DNA from: Lichina pygmaea
Lineage: Eukaryota; Ascomycota; Lichinomycetes; Lichinales; Lichinaceae
Reading direction: 5' to 3'
NCBI GenBank assembly: GCA_963422465.1
Contig: OY730169.1
Span: 3,844,001 to 3,908,000, forward strand
Length of the DNA: 64,000 nucleotides
The notes under the pieces: generated by a model
Seen by the model: only the letters and a program-made list of their open reading frames with translations
Told to the model about the DNA's origin: nothing
Database searches by the model: none
Translations under genes and position numbers: made by a program
Part shown: piece after piece, positions 1 through 10,984 of the stretch
Layout: each line of letters starts with the position of its first letter
Position numbering within the stretch: the first letter of the stretch is position 1

Positions 1-1074
1 TTCTTCTTTAATCAAAAGCGTTCCTCCGGTAATAGGAGCTTGAGTGAAGGCACAGTTTCTTCTTCAGGAAAGATTGCTCTGGGAGAGAAGGGAGAGACCA
101 AGAATGCAGTCCTCCTCCTTCTCCTACTTACCCACTACCACGGTAGCGTACGGTATCGTATGATATGGTACGTACGGCGACAGAGATGTACAAGTCTAGC
201 TTCGTCCAACAGAGCTCTACCCTGCAGAGTATATCCACGATAGCGAGTGTACAAGATATGGTATGTACAGTACAGTACCGACGTCGATCCGAGATGGAAT
301 GAAGACTGGGCAGATGGATGGATGGAATGGACCATGGCTACAGAGCTTCATGGCTGCATGCAACGTACATGGATGATAGACGCTTGGACAGACACTACCG
401 GTACACGGTCGCGAATCGATGTACCGCGGCCGCTCTAGGAAATCATTCACCTGCCTTTCGTTCCCCAGTCGTGGAGATGCTGTCCCAAGGATATTTACGG
501 CCCTGGGAGATACGATCCCAGAGATACGATCCCAGAGATACACTCCTACAGATTAACAGTCCCGGAGATGCAGCACGACAAGCACGGTCAAACCCTCCTG
601 CATCTTTGTACTGCACGACCGACCAAGGGGAATATGGCACCGGTCGAGAAGGAGAATGTAGTGCTGGTCCAAAAGGAGAAACGTAGCACCGGTCGAGAAG
701 GAGAATCATGGTACCGATAATGTTTGTTTCACCCCCACCTTTCGTGGAGCTGCCCTGCTACTCCCAAGACAAATTGCCACGTAGTCAAACTTCATTAATA
801 ATCCAGTATCGAGCTACTTGTTCGCGTTTCCACTTAACCTGACGGATGGTGGTGGGGACAGCACGCGGTCTGTACAGTACGTTGTTGTTGTCGTACTTCG
901 TACGGCTGCAGACATGCTGTGCCCCCTCCCAATGCTAAAGATTGAATGGCTGAAGTGAGACTGCCGCCGTCGCATCAAACAGCTGTGCCTTAGGGACAAG
1001 GCGTTTTGTGAATGTTACCCTCTCCTCGATCCGATTCCCTTTCGACCCCCGACGACTGCCTGATCCTCCGCCTT
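1..1074. other. Intergenic, downstream of the Zn2Cys6 gene
   Basis: I see no supportable gene here. The stretch carries short direct repeats of a purine-rich unit (for example 'cagagatacgatcc' near 520-540, and 'ggtcgagaaggagaa' near 642-700). It also has GTAC-rich segments near 247-280 and 880-910. Its right edge is presumably the 3' untranslated region of the minus-strand transcription factor that ends at 1075. Confidence 0.6.
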
Positions 1075-4000
1075 TTACCCCGAAAGTCCCTGCTGGTTCT
1101 GCTGACCGAATGAGAGATGGCTGCTGCTCCATTCGTTGCTGCCAAACAGGTCGTCGATGTTGAAGCCCGGATGTTGCACGGCCGGGTTGCCTGCCGGAGC
1201 GACGTAGGCGCTACCGAACGCAGCACCTTCTGACGTCTGCTGGCCGACCGACATCGGCGCCGTCGGCGGCGGCACCTGGTTCTCTCCGAGGTAAGGCGGC
1301 AGAGGGTCGAAGAGCTGCACCTCGACGTTGTCGTAGGCGCTGTTGCCCCTCGGGTCCTGCATGAACATCTTGCCGTCCACGGCGGCGGCGCCGAGCGAAC
1401 ACTGCTGGTGCTGCTGATCCTCGAGGATGGTGATCGGATGGTTCGGATAGGCGAACGGGTCCGGGGACGGGAACATCATGGCGTTGAAGTTGAGAAAGTC
1501 GTTGACGTTGGGCTGCTGCTGCAGGAGGAACGCGTTCGTCGGTGGCTGCGAAGTCTTACTGATCGGGTCCGGCTGAGTGCCCGGAGCCGGATTCGCGGAC
1601 GAGTCGGACGAAGCTCCGTGCTCCTGCGCCAGTCCCGGAAAGGCAGCGTCGACAGAAGCGCCGAACGATGCTGGCTGGTCCTGCGCCAGCAGAGACATGG
1701 GCCGTTTCGGCCTGTTCCTCGCGGGACTGGGAAGGGCGCCTGCGAACGGCGCTGGAGACCGCGGCTCGTGCTTGACGCCCGACGAATCCGCCTTGATCAA
1801 GGGCGTCACCGGCTCGCTTGATCCAGGCGTCGTCACCCGCCGTTTCTTATTGCTGGCCGGCTCCCCGTCCCTGTCCTGCCGTAGCTGCTCCGGCAGCTGC
1901 CTGAAGAGCATCTGCAGGCCGAGTCAGTCTCGCGTCCAACAACGATGCACGCCGGTTTTCCTCTGCTGCGCGGTCGACCTCACTTACGGCTAGCGTGTGC
2001 GTGCATCGGTCCGCGGCCAGGCTCCGCTTCGAGAGACGCGCCAGCGTTTCTTTCCCCTCGTGAGCGTCCCGCAACACGTCCACCGAGGCGGGGTCGTCGA
2101 GATTCTCGAGCACGAAAAAGACCAGCGTTATGATGGAGAAGAAGGTGGTGTACATGACGAACCAGTAGGCGCCCATGAGCAAGCCCTTCCCCTTCATCTG
2201 CGTCGTGATGTGGATGAGGTTGCGACACACGCCGACGCAGGCGACGGCACATGCGTACGCGCGCCGATCGGTCTTTTTGGCGCTGCCGCTCCTCGACACG
2301 TAATGCAGAAAGGGTCGGTAGAGCATCATCTGGAGGAAGCTGTACGTCAACCGCAGAAGGTGCTGGATCCTGGACGAAACGGAGGACGCGTGCTTAGTCA
2401 ATAATCGTCATCATCATCATCATCGTCGTCGTCATCGTGGTCGTCATCGTCGTTGTCATCACCATCGCCATCATAATAGCCCAGCAACGTCGAAAAAGGG
2501 GTAGACGATCACTAACCTGGAATGTTCGGGCGACGAGCTCTCGCACGCTCGCAGACACTCCGGCAGGCCGTCCATCCACGCCTGTAGATCCTGTTCGATC
2601 TCTCTCACGCGGGCGTAGCTGACCACGTACGATCGCTTGTCCGGCCCGTCTCGGCGCTTCTCAAAGCCCTTGATCGGATAGATGTACTTGATCACCTTGG
2701 TCAAGACCCTAACCAGATCGTTCTGAGCGTTGGCACCGGCCACCAAGGATACCTTACCTTCCGGCATCGGCAGGATGCCGTGCTCGGTGATGTACTCGTC
2801 GTCGACCTCGGCCGGGTACTCCTGGTCGATGTCCTTGTCGCTGAGCGACTTAGGCAGGCCGAGCATGGCGCCGACGTACATGTCCAGCTTGCGGATGACC
2901 CAGAAGACCTGCTTGCGGGTCTCGCGTTCGATCGGGTTGAAATCCCTCGCGACGGAGCGGTGGAGGCCCATCCGGAGGGCGGACCGCAGGGCGATGCCGA
3001 TGTAGGAGTAACACGTCGTCAACCGAGCCGACGACTGCAGAAACAGGATCATGAAGACGAGCGCCTGCAACGAAGGAAGGTCGCGGCAATCGGTGATGTC
3101 GATCATCTGACGACAGGCGTCGTAGTACTTGAACCTATGGGCGTCCCAGAACGCAGCTCTCTCAACATCGAGGGTTCGACAAGCAGCCCCGGATTCTCTC
3201 CGCCACCTCCCCCTTTCAATATGGGGGGGAAGGGGGGGGGGGGGGGTTGGGGTTGAAGTGATAGAGCTCACCCTTGAGTGATCGCGCACACGTAGCCAGC
3301 CTTCTCCAGATCGCTATGCTCGTCCTTGGCGAAGAGACAGCCGAAGGAGAGGACGACGTACAACAACGGCAGGAACCGGTTCTCCTCGTCACCGTACGCG
3401 TCTGGATGTCGGCTGTATAGGCGGTCCATCATGGCGTAGAACGTTGGTTGGTGCACGAAGCGGATCAAGGTGCAACCGTCGTCCAAGGCGTTGGACACCA
3501 GCGTTCTGGCGACGGCCTTGGATGGCAGCAGCTCCAACGTGTGAGGGGCGGCGTCATCCGAGAACGGACCGGTCGGGGACTTGGGGGACGTGTGTATCTT
3601 CGGCATGCCGTCGGGCATGACGAAGGGCCCCGATCTGCTTTCTTCGCCGAACAGATCACCGTACTGCTTCCGCATGCGGCGCATGAAGCTGAGACCCGAG
3701 GAGTGTCCATGGTAGTCCAGATAGCCTCGGTCGTCAATGTCCAGCTGACCTGTCGTCTCGACCATGGACTCCATCAGCGCGTCCGTGTCGGGATCGTCTC
3801 CCGAGCCGGCGCTCCTGTCCTCGCCGCCGCGGTTGTCAGCTGGCCGGAGTCGAGTCTCCGGTCTCGAGCGCAACCGGGCGACATCCAAGGTGGGATCGTC
3901 GAGGTCGACATGAGGCAGCGCGGACCGGATGATGGCTTCAGCCCGGTGGAGGCGGCCTTCCAGCTCCTCGATGTGCTGCTGCGGGGCTGGGTTCCGCCTT

Positions 4001-4346
4001 CGATTGGACGGCTGATCATACGTGCAATCTACGGTGCAAGCAGACGAGTCAGGTTCGAGGCCGTAGCGCTGTAGCCGGCAGGATGGGCCACGCCGCGTCT
4101 CACGTCTCACGTCTCACCGTAGCTGTAGACGGTACAATGGGTGCAGGGCCGTTTGCCATCGCACTTGATCTTCTTCCGCCGACACTCATCGCACGCACGG
4201 GCCACTCGCCTTCGTTTCTGGGCCGAGGACGCTACATGGGGCGAGGTGGACGAAGGGTCCGTCGTCGCTGACGCCGGGCGCGGCCGTCCTGGCGACACGT
4301 CAAGGTCGTCTTGGCCCGACTCCGACGAAGACATGTTCTCGTCCAT
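1075..4346 (-). CDS. Zn2Cys6 fungal-specific transcription factor (5 exons, 948 aa)
   Basis: A nuclear DNA-binding regulator of the Gal4 class. Five exons (4346-4118, 4028-3272, 3158-2517, 2369-1988, 1911-1075) join in frame through GT..AG introns of 89, 113, 147 and 76 nt. The binuclear zinc cluster is complete: Cys52, 55, 62, 68, 71 and 78 with spacing CX2CX6CX5CX2CX6C. The sixth Cys is supplied by exon 2, followed by a basic linker and a short coiled coil (about residues 90-115). The middle region contains the Fungal_trans signature '[20 protein letters not shown]' in exon 3. The C-terminus is Pro/Gln/Asn-rich and could be an activation region. The ATG at 4346 was chosen because it is the first in-frame ATG before the cluster. 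Intron 2 contains a 15-bp G run and intron 3 a CAT/CGT microsatellite. Target genes cannot be deduced; a role in sugar or polysaccharide use is only a guess from the family. Confidence 0.88.
2401..2475. repeat. CAT/CGT-rich microsatellite in an intron
   Basis: An imperfect trinucleotide tract (cat, cgt and gtc units) fills much of intron 3 of the Zn2Cys6 gene. It lies between the donor at 2516 and the acceptor at 2370. Confidence 0.85.
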
Positions 4347-5449
4347 CCGGCTCCCGACGCTGACCTCGATCAGCTCTCCCGTGAGTTGATTGATCGCCGA
4401 GCTTCGCCAAGACGTGATGACGAATCGGTTGCGGCCCAGTCGCAAGCACGTGCATACGAGTAGAACCTTTACCGAACGACAGCCTTACTTCCACATTCAT
4501 AGCTACGTATCTCTCCTTTCTTTCCTATCTTACACATCGGAACTCCCCCTGTTCTAGCCTATTCAGAAGTATCACTCCTCTTTGTGCCGTGTGACTAGCC
4601 TTTTTCTCGTGATAGCTGTGTTCTATAAAGTCCGAGCAATTCCCCGTGTCAGCTACCCACTCACTCAGCTTACTCTGTGGCCAAGGATTCAATATTCCCA
4701 GGGCTTCGTACTGATCAAGTCGATACTTACTCTTTGAAGTACAACACCATCCAAGATGTTCTAGCCAGTCTGAACTCCAGTTCAAGTCCCAACCTGGATC
4801 TCAGCCTAGATCCCAGCCCAGATCGAAGGTGTCTCAGTTTGGATTCCAGTCTAATTTCAAAGCCAGATTTGAGGTTCCTTGGACGTGATCCCAGATATCC
4901 TACCTTGATATCGGCATTGATATCTTAAAGTGGATCCAAAAATGTCCCAAACTAGACCCAAAAACAGTGGTACAAATCTTTTTTTTAGATTACAATACTG
5001 GAATACTGCACCGGAGTATGTTTTTGTTAATTTCTGCTATGATCATGGTGAAAAGATAGTGATCAACCTCCTACATATGAGTCACTTGTGGTGATAACAT
5101 GTACAAAGAGAAAAAAGATTGTTGAGAGTATGTATAAGCCAGTACTGCTAGCATTCAAATTGTTACTTTATGTTGATTTTGTGTTCTTTACAACAGGTCC
5201 GAAAATCTCTGTCAAGTCTACTAGATCAAGCTCTGAGTGTTGGGCAGTTACTGGAAGACGATGAGTAAGCGAATTTTATCTCCTAGAAATATTTTACCCT
5301 CTGTCACGATTACTGTTACCATATCCGTCACTATCACTGCCAGTACCATCATCATCATCGGCATCGTGGTTGTCATTGTTGTCAGTGTCACTGTCGTTAT
5401 CATCATCATCATCATCCTCATTATTGTCATCACCCTCGTCATCACAAAC
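4347..5449. other. Intergenic upstream of the Zn2Cys6 gene
   Basis: The first 200 bp or so should hold the promoter of the minus-strand transcription factor. The stretch 4750-4930 carries degenerate repeats of a 'cccagatc / cctagatc' type, and from about 4920 the DNA is clearly AT-richer than the flanking genes. A trinucleotide-rich tract (cat, gtt and gtc units) occupies about 5340-5445. A splice-donor-like 'gtaagcga' follows an ATG at about 5271, but no exon could be assembled with confidence. Confidence 0.5.
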
Positions 5450-6707
5450 ATGCATCCTTCTGCAGTTATGACCATGACAGGAACCTCCGTAAAGATTGCG
5501 GGACGGGTTGCATCTGAAACCCGAAAGGTATGGAGGACAGCGAGCCCTAAAACAAAAGAGAGAACGTATGAATACTTATGGGATTTCGTGACTTGAGTTG
5601 ATTCGATGTTTGTTTTGATTTTTTTCACACTCAGGCTATCAAGCTAGTCAACTAACCTATAACATTTCTGTAGGAAGCGGGTCCTATCTTTCGGCCTGCG
5701 GAAGCGAGACAAGTCAGCCAATGCCCCCGTCACCACCAACACCGTCGACAATGTCGCTGCTGGGGCTGCTACTGGCGCTGCTGCTAGGTCGGATGCCGCT
5801 GGCGCTGTGGGTGCTGGCGAGACTTCTGCTGGTGCTCCTGCTGGGTCAGATGCTACTGGCGCCGCTGGCTCTGCCAGTGCTGGTGGCGTGCTTGGTGCGG
5901 GTGCTGCCAACGGGTCTGATGCTGCTGCTCGGGCTGCCGGTGCTGGCAGTGCCGGTGATGCACTTGGTGCTGGTGTTGGTGCTAGTGCTGGTATGTCGGA
6001 GGGTGATGCTCCCACTCCCACAGCCGCCACACCCGCAACTCCTACAACACCGGCCATGCCGAGAACACCGACTACGCCGCCCACCCCAGGAACCGTCATC
6101 ATCCGAGGTGCAGTGCGCCGAAACACCTCCTATGAGGTGGGTGTTTATGACGGTGTTCATGGCACGCAAGCGATTTACGAAGCCGCCTTCGCAGCGGGGG
6201 TGAGAGCTACGAGGGCGGGTGCGTCCTTCGAAGAGGTCCTGGCTGCCGGAAAGGAGGCCGGAATAGCCACCAGCAAGCTACCGTTAGCGGATTATCTGGG
6301 AAGCAAGGCCGCGTTGATGGCTTACGAGGTCCTTTGTCGTCCGTTCGAAGGGGACAACGACAGCTCCACCGTCGTGAACCCAGCCAGTACCCCTTACTAT
6401 ACCCCAACCCAAACCGCGGCGTCGGTTCAGCAAAGGTTTCTTCCCGGCTAGGATCCGCGCCGACTCGGTGCCGCTGCAGAATGCCTTCCGCGAGATCTGC
6501 GGGCAGCCCTGCTTCTACGAGCATCTGGAAGCGACTCTCGGCTGCATCTCGGCCGTCGAGAGCTTGGGTCGGACGAGGGAGATTGTGGCACAAGATTTCT
6601 GGCATAAAGACGACTACAAGATTACGACGTGGAACGCCAAGAGCGCCCTGGACAAAGCGACTGCAGTGAGGGCTCTACCGGGGAAGAAGAAAGGCGATGG
6701 ATCCTGA
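5450..6707 (+). CDS. Hypothetical Ala/Gly-rich protein (tentative 3-exon model, 352 aa)
   Basis: I do not recognise this protein. A consistent model joins 5450-5527, 5678-6386 and 6436-6707 (introns of 150 and 49 nt) without a frame break. A good branch-point sequence 'actaacc' lies before the first acceptor. The acceptor may instead be the 'tag' 4 nt earlier, which would need another upstream exon. The N-terminal part is basic, followed by roughly 90 residues of Ala/Gly/Ser low complexity and a Thr/Pro hinge. A globular-looking C-terminal half has mixed composition and several aromatic residues (Tyr, Phe, Trp). The 49-nt intron is at the lower size limit; a 151-nt alternative (6329-6479) with a weaker donor also keeps frame. 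The same frame on the other strand is low-complexity and looks like a shadow. A distant relative may lie at 44088-44738. Confidence 0.4.
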
Positions 6708-8384
6708 CGAGTATGTGTTTTCTTCTATTGCTTTTATTCTTCGCTATATATGACTACCGGTATATGGTCGTGGACTTGGGAGGCGATATTGCTTGGAGGG
6801 TTGATGTCGTGTCTAGTCAGTGTGGAGAGTATAACGCTAACATTAGCTGGGTCAGTGGCTTCTTGTTTTTTCGCTGTCCAAGGGCATTACTCTTTACGAA
6901 GAACATAGCTGTAAGACATGGGGACCTTAACTCTCGTGTACGAAGGTCCGAATGTCTTAGTGCTTACGTTCCGTATAAGGAGCTTGGTATGGGTGCCCCT
7001 GTGCGACGTACAAGTTCTGCATTTTTTGAGCGTGGTGGTGTTGAGTCGATGAGAACTGTTGAAGCCTGTCTACACTCCCAATAAAGCCAGGTCCTAGGCA
7101 GCTTTGATTGCGTGTAGTCAGCGGTTTTGTCGCTTTCACTACTACGTGCCACGTACTATTTTTAAAAAGCTGAACATTTGATTGTAATGTGTACCGTACT
7201 GTACGGAGGTACTGATGACACCAGAAAGTAACTACTGTAGCTCTTTGCCAGAAACTTCAAGTTTACTAAGTGGTAGCAGACTTGAAACTACCGATGAGGT
7301 GACTAACTTCCAGGGCAGACCAGCCCCTAAAATGTTGACTAGCCAGCCCTCTATGGTGCCCCAGCCACACTTTAGCCACACAATGTACGAGCGTAGGCTC
7401 AGCTGGCTTGTCAGTACCGTACATATGTACTCGTACCCCCGTACTTCGTACTCCGTACCCACTACCTTCATACCCTTGTACGTATCGTATAAGATTAGTA
7501 ATTGAACCGAAAGGCTCTACCGAGCTGCTGACTAAGACCCTCGTAAGCACTTGCCAATGCACAAACAACTGTTCGTATTACGAAAGTACGTACCTCCGTA
7601 CAGTACGTACGTATGTACCAGTCCTGTACGATAATGTTCTGATACTGGTATCATGCCACTCGTTCTCGAAGACATGCTCACACTGACTCGGCATCATATT
7701 TCACCTTGGTAGCACCACTGCTGCTTCTGTGCATGTGCAGCTGGAGTGCGATTGGCAAAGGTCAAAGGTGACGTTGAGCAAACCCACGCGGCTGAACGCG
7801 CCCCGCCTCCAAAATAAAAACCACTAAAGGAATTCGCGTCATAGCCAAGCGGGCTTCATTCGGCTTTTTCAGCAATTGAATAAAGTCCGAAAAGATATCC
7901 ACAAGACCCACCACCAAATATCGAAAAATCCTCCGCGTACGTATACGTCAACACGGCGTCAGCGGACTTCAGAGCAGCGTCGTCGACCTCAGCAACGACA
8001 ACGACAACGACACCAACAACTACAACGAAAACGACCTGGGACGAGTAGCACCCCCGTTCGCAACGAGGAATCAGCTCTGGCATAGCAGTCACGACATCCC
8101 AGGCTGTCGATCGAACCCGAAACGCCGGACCGTGCACTTGGTCTCTGCGTAGCCAAAATCCAACATCGAAGAGCTGCCGATACTTACTGCGACGCAGCAC
8201 CATTCGCGGTTGGTGGGGAAGCTGTAGGTCGTCCCCTCGCCGTTCACCCATTCGACTCGAACCCTGACCTCCTTCTTCCCCTGCACCTGTCAAGTCCTCG
8301 GTTTAGCCTTACACGGTGTCGCTCTGACCCCGTGACCATCAATAGCGTGTCGACGGTCGATCGCGACGGCAGCACCGCATCGCG
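6708..8384. other. Intergenic, GTAC-rich
   Basis: No convincing gene is present. Dense GTAC/TACGTAC motifs occur at 7195-7212, 7418-7500 and 7585-7632. A possible minus-strand exon (about 8286-8089) is listed separately. The last 100 bp should contain the forkhead gene's promoter and leader. Confidence 0.55.
8089..8286 (-). CDS. Possible exon of an unknown small protein
   Basis: This open frame follows an acceptor-like 'cttgacag' and encodes about 65 residues ending at a stop at 8089. The composition looks protein-like: an alternating charged/hydrophobic stretch beginning KKEVRVRVEWVNGEG, then a Cys-Cys pair and one further Cys near the end. No start codon or signal-peptide exon could be joined upstream, because the only in-frame ATG would need a 28-nt intron. 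The region beyond it overlaps the start of the forkhead gene on the other strand. A strong donor (gtaagtatcg) also lies inside it. It may be part of a small secreted protein gene or a chance frame. Confidence 0.2.
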   Translation of the reverse strand: MQGKKEVRVRVEWVNGEGTTYSFPTNREWCCVAVSIGSSSMLDFGYAETKCTVRRFGFDRQPGMS

Positions 8385-10984
8385 ATGCCACCCTCAGTCC
8401 GGGCTAGGCGCTCGCGCCGGGGCTCTGACCACGAAGAAGCCTCGGACGGTGATGTCCCTGGTGTGTTGACCCCGTCGACGCCATCGAGACCGACGAGGAA
8501 GCGACAAAGGGTAAGTGTTGATGTTGATCCGGCGATCTCCGCTCACGCGCAAGCTTCAACCGTGTGAGATGCGGTGTCGCATTCGCGCCAATCTGGGTTC
8601 GAGGCCGTTTGTTGACGGTTGGCGGGCAGACCCAGACTCCGCCCAACAAGACATCGGTGCCGCCGAAGAAGAACAGAAGTCGCGCGTCCGAGGCGCCGGA
8701 CGGCCAGGCCGAGGAGGATGCGAGTGGACCCGACGTCCTGCTGAATTCCGTCATCGCCAACCTGAACACGGCCCCGCACCCGGTCAACGTGGCCGAAGAG
8801 CATGGCAACGCGAAGCTCGAACGCGAGTACAAGCACGGTGTTCAAGCCTACGCGAAGATCGCAGGAGTTAACTGGACGTACTACGTCAAATCGCTCAAGA
8901 TCAACATCGGTCGACCGCCCGAGAGCGCTGCGCCGAGCGCTGCGCCGAGCGCTGGGACGATCACCGAGTCCAGCCCTGTCGCCGCTGGGTCTGCCTCGAT
9001 CGTCCACATCAACCTCGGTCCGCACAAGGCCGTGTCGAGGCAGCACGCGACCGTCGAGTACAACGTCGAAGGTGCCGCCGCTGGCTGGCTGATGAGCGTC
9101 TACGGGAGGCTAGGAGCCAAGATCAACGATCAGAAGCTCGAGAGCGGCGACACCCAGACCCTGCAGAGCGGAGACGTGCTGGAAATTGACGGGACGCAGA
9201 TGATGTTTGTGACGCCGAACGATGGCCCTCGCATCCACCCGATGTTTCTACCCGGCTCCACGACGCATGCGGAACAAGGCGAGTGCGGTGTCGGCAGCTG
9301 CGATAACGACAACGATAATGACAACGACAACGACAACGACCACAACGAAGAAGATAGTCAGTCCGCCGTGCCCGTGGCCAACACGTCTCGGCCGCGCAAG
9401 TCGGCGTCGTTGCATCATCACAATCATCAACAGCGATCAGGCACCGTCAATCGGAAACCGGCACAGCAGCCCGGCTCGGCTGCGGCCGCGGCCGCGGCTG
9501 GGCCCAAGCGTCCGACGACGCCTGGCCAAGCCAACGGATCACCCGAGGATCAAGAGCACAGGCCTCGGCCGTCGCCGGCTTACAACCGTGGTCTCATGCT
9601 CGAGAGTACCGAAGGGATTGACTTCAGCCTCGAATCGGCCAAGGACTTCAAGCCGCCCTTCAGCTACGCCACCATGATCGGACAGGCGATCATGGCAAGC
9701 GAAGAGCAGAAGCTGACGCTGAATGCGATCTATCAGTGGATCATGGACAAGTACGCCTTCTATCGCCGGTCGCAGTCCGGTTGGCAGGTACATAGCCCCC
9801 TTGAGTATTCGATGTGTTGGATGTGGTCCAGGCGCTAAAACCTCGGCCCCGCTCTCAAGAACTCTATCAGGCATAACCTGTCCCTGAACAAAGCGTTCGA
9901 GAAGATCCCTCGTCGTACGGACGAGCCTGGAAAGGGCATGAAGTGGCAGATTGTCCCGCAGCATCGGGAAGAGTTCACGAGGCGGTCCCTGCGTCCGTCG
10001 ACGAAAGGTGCCCATCGCACCTCGTCGGCGCCGCAGTCTCCGGCCCCAAAGGACATGGCTGCGGCTGCGGCAGCCGCTTCGGCCTCGGCAGCACCGGTGG
10101 CATCGGCATCGGCCTCGGGAGCCGCGACGACTACGAGAACGACAACCGCAACGGCTTCGTCGTCGGCAACGCCCGGGACCGGTGCTGTGACGGGCCTTGG
10201 TCTGGCGCTCGAAGATGGTCATGAGATGCCGATCGCGGCCGCCGCAACGAGACTGTCGCCTGGCTCCGTCACGCCGCCGCGACATGGCTCGTACCCCGTC
10301 GCCGCTAGGGAGGCGTACACCCCCGAAAGAGGCTCGCACCGTCCCGCCGGAGTCAGGGAGCGCGAGGACGGACCCGGTGGCTTCGCCGATGGTAGTCCCA
10401 TGCCCATGTCACGCTCGAGGCTCAGCGGCTTTGGCTCGTCGACCTTCTCCGACGGCGCCCAGGGATCTCCGCTGACGCTGCCGTCGTCGGCGTTCTTGGA
10501 CGAGGGCCGTCCCATGATCACGCCGGCGCCGCGGCGTCAGCTCGTGCACCTCGGCCCGCCGTCGACGGCACAGGTCCCCTCGACCTTCCTGCCGCAGAGC
10601 TCGCCGGCGCCGTTCTGGAAGTACGTCGACTTTGGCAGCACCCCCGCAAAGCCCGTTCCGGACCTCAGCCCGATCAAGACCGGTGGAGGGGTCGGGCTGC
10701 AGAGCAGCAGCCCGCCACCGCGGCCGGCCACTTTTGTCGACATGGAGAGTCCGTCGAAGGCCACCAAGGCCGACAGAGATGCAGGCCAGGAAGGGCCGGC
10801 CGACCGCGGCGACGACAATCTCTCGGACGGCGACGAACCGCTGGACGACATGCGGGGCGGCATCGACCTCGCCAGGTGCGTGGGTCCTGCAGCGCGGCTT
10901 TAGATTTGGCTGACGACCGGGTCTCGTAGGGGGTTCCAACCCATCGGCTCGTTTCAGGCCAAGATGACGAACGCGGCCGTCTAG
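8385..10984 (+). CDS. FKH2: FHA-forkhead transcription factor (Fkh1/Fkh2 type, 784 aa)
   Basis: A nuclear cell-cycle and developmental regulator of the Fkh1/Fkh2 family, which is defined by an FHA domain before a forkhead domain. Four exons (8385-8510, 8630-9787, 9860-10875, 10930-10984) join in frame. The FHA domain (about residues 131-237) shows the conserved phosphopeptide-loop pattern 'KINIGRPP', then '[13 protein letters not shown]', and ends in '[16 protein letters not shown]'. The forkhead domain (about 381-462) starts '[14 protein letters not shown]' and contains the recognition helix '[18 protein letters not shown]', which begins exactly at exon 3. Between the domains are an Asp-Asn dipeptide run, His and Gln stretches and poly-Ala. 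The tail is Ser/Pro/Ala-rich and ends in the short exon 4 (GFQPIGSF...). The symbol is by domain order; filamentous fungi may keep only one such gene. Confidence 0.92.
9296..9348. repeat. Coding AAC-GAC hexanucleotide repeat
   Basis: A tract of alternating Asn and Asp codons (aacgac/aatgac) lies within exon 2 of the forkhead gene, between the FHA and forkhead domains. It encodes an acidic (Asp-Asn) run and stays in frame. Confidence 0.85.

Noticed and set aside
5644-6126. Long minus-strand Ala/Pro-rich frame opposite the tentative gene at 5.4-6.7 kb
   Set aside because: Low-complexity shadow of the plus-strand Ala/Gly-rich frame. It has no splice partners or recognisable domain.
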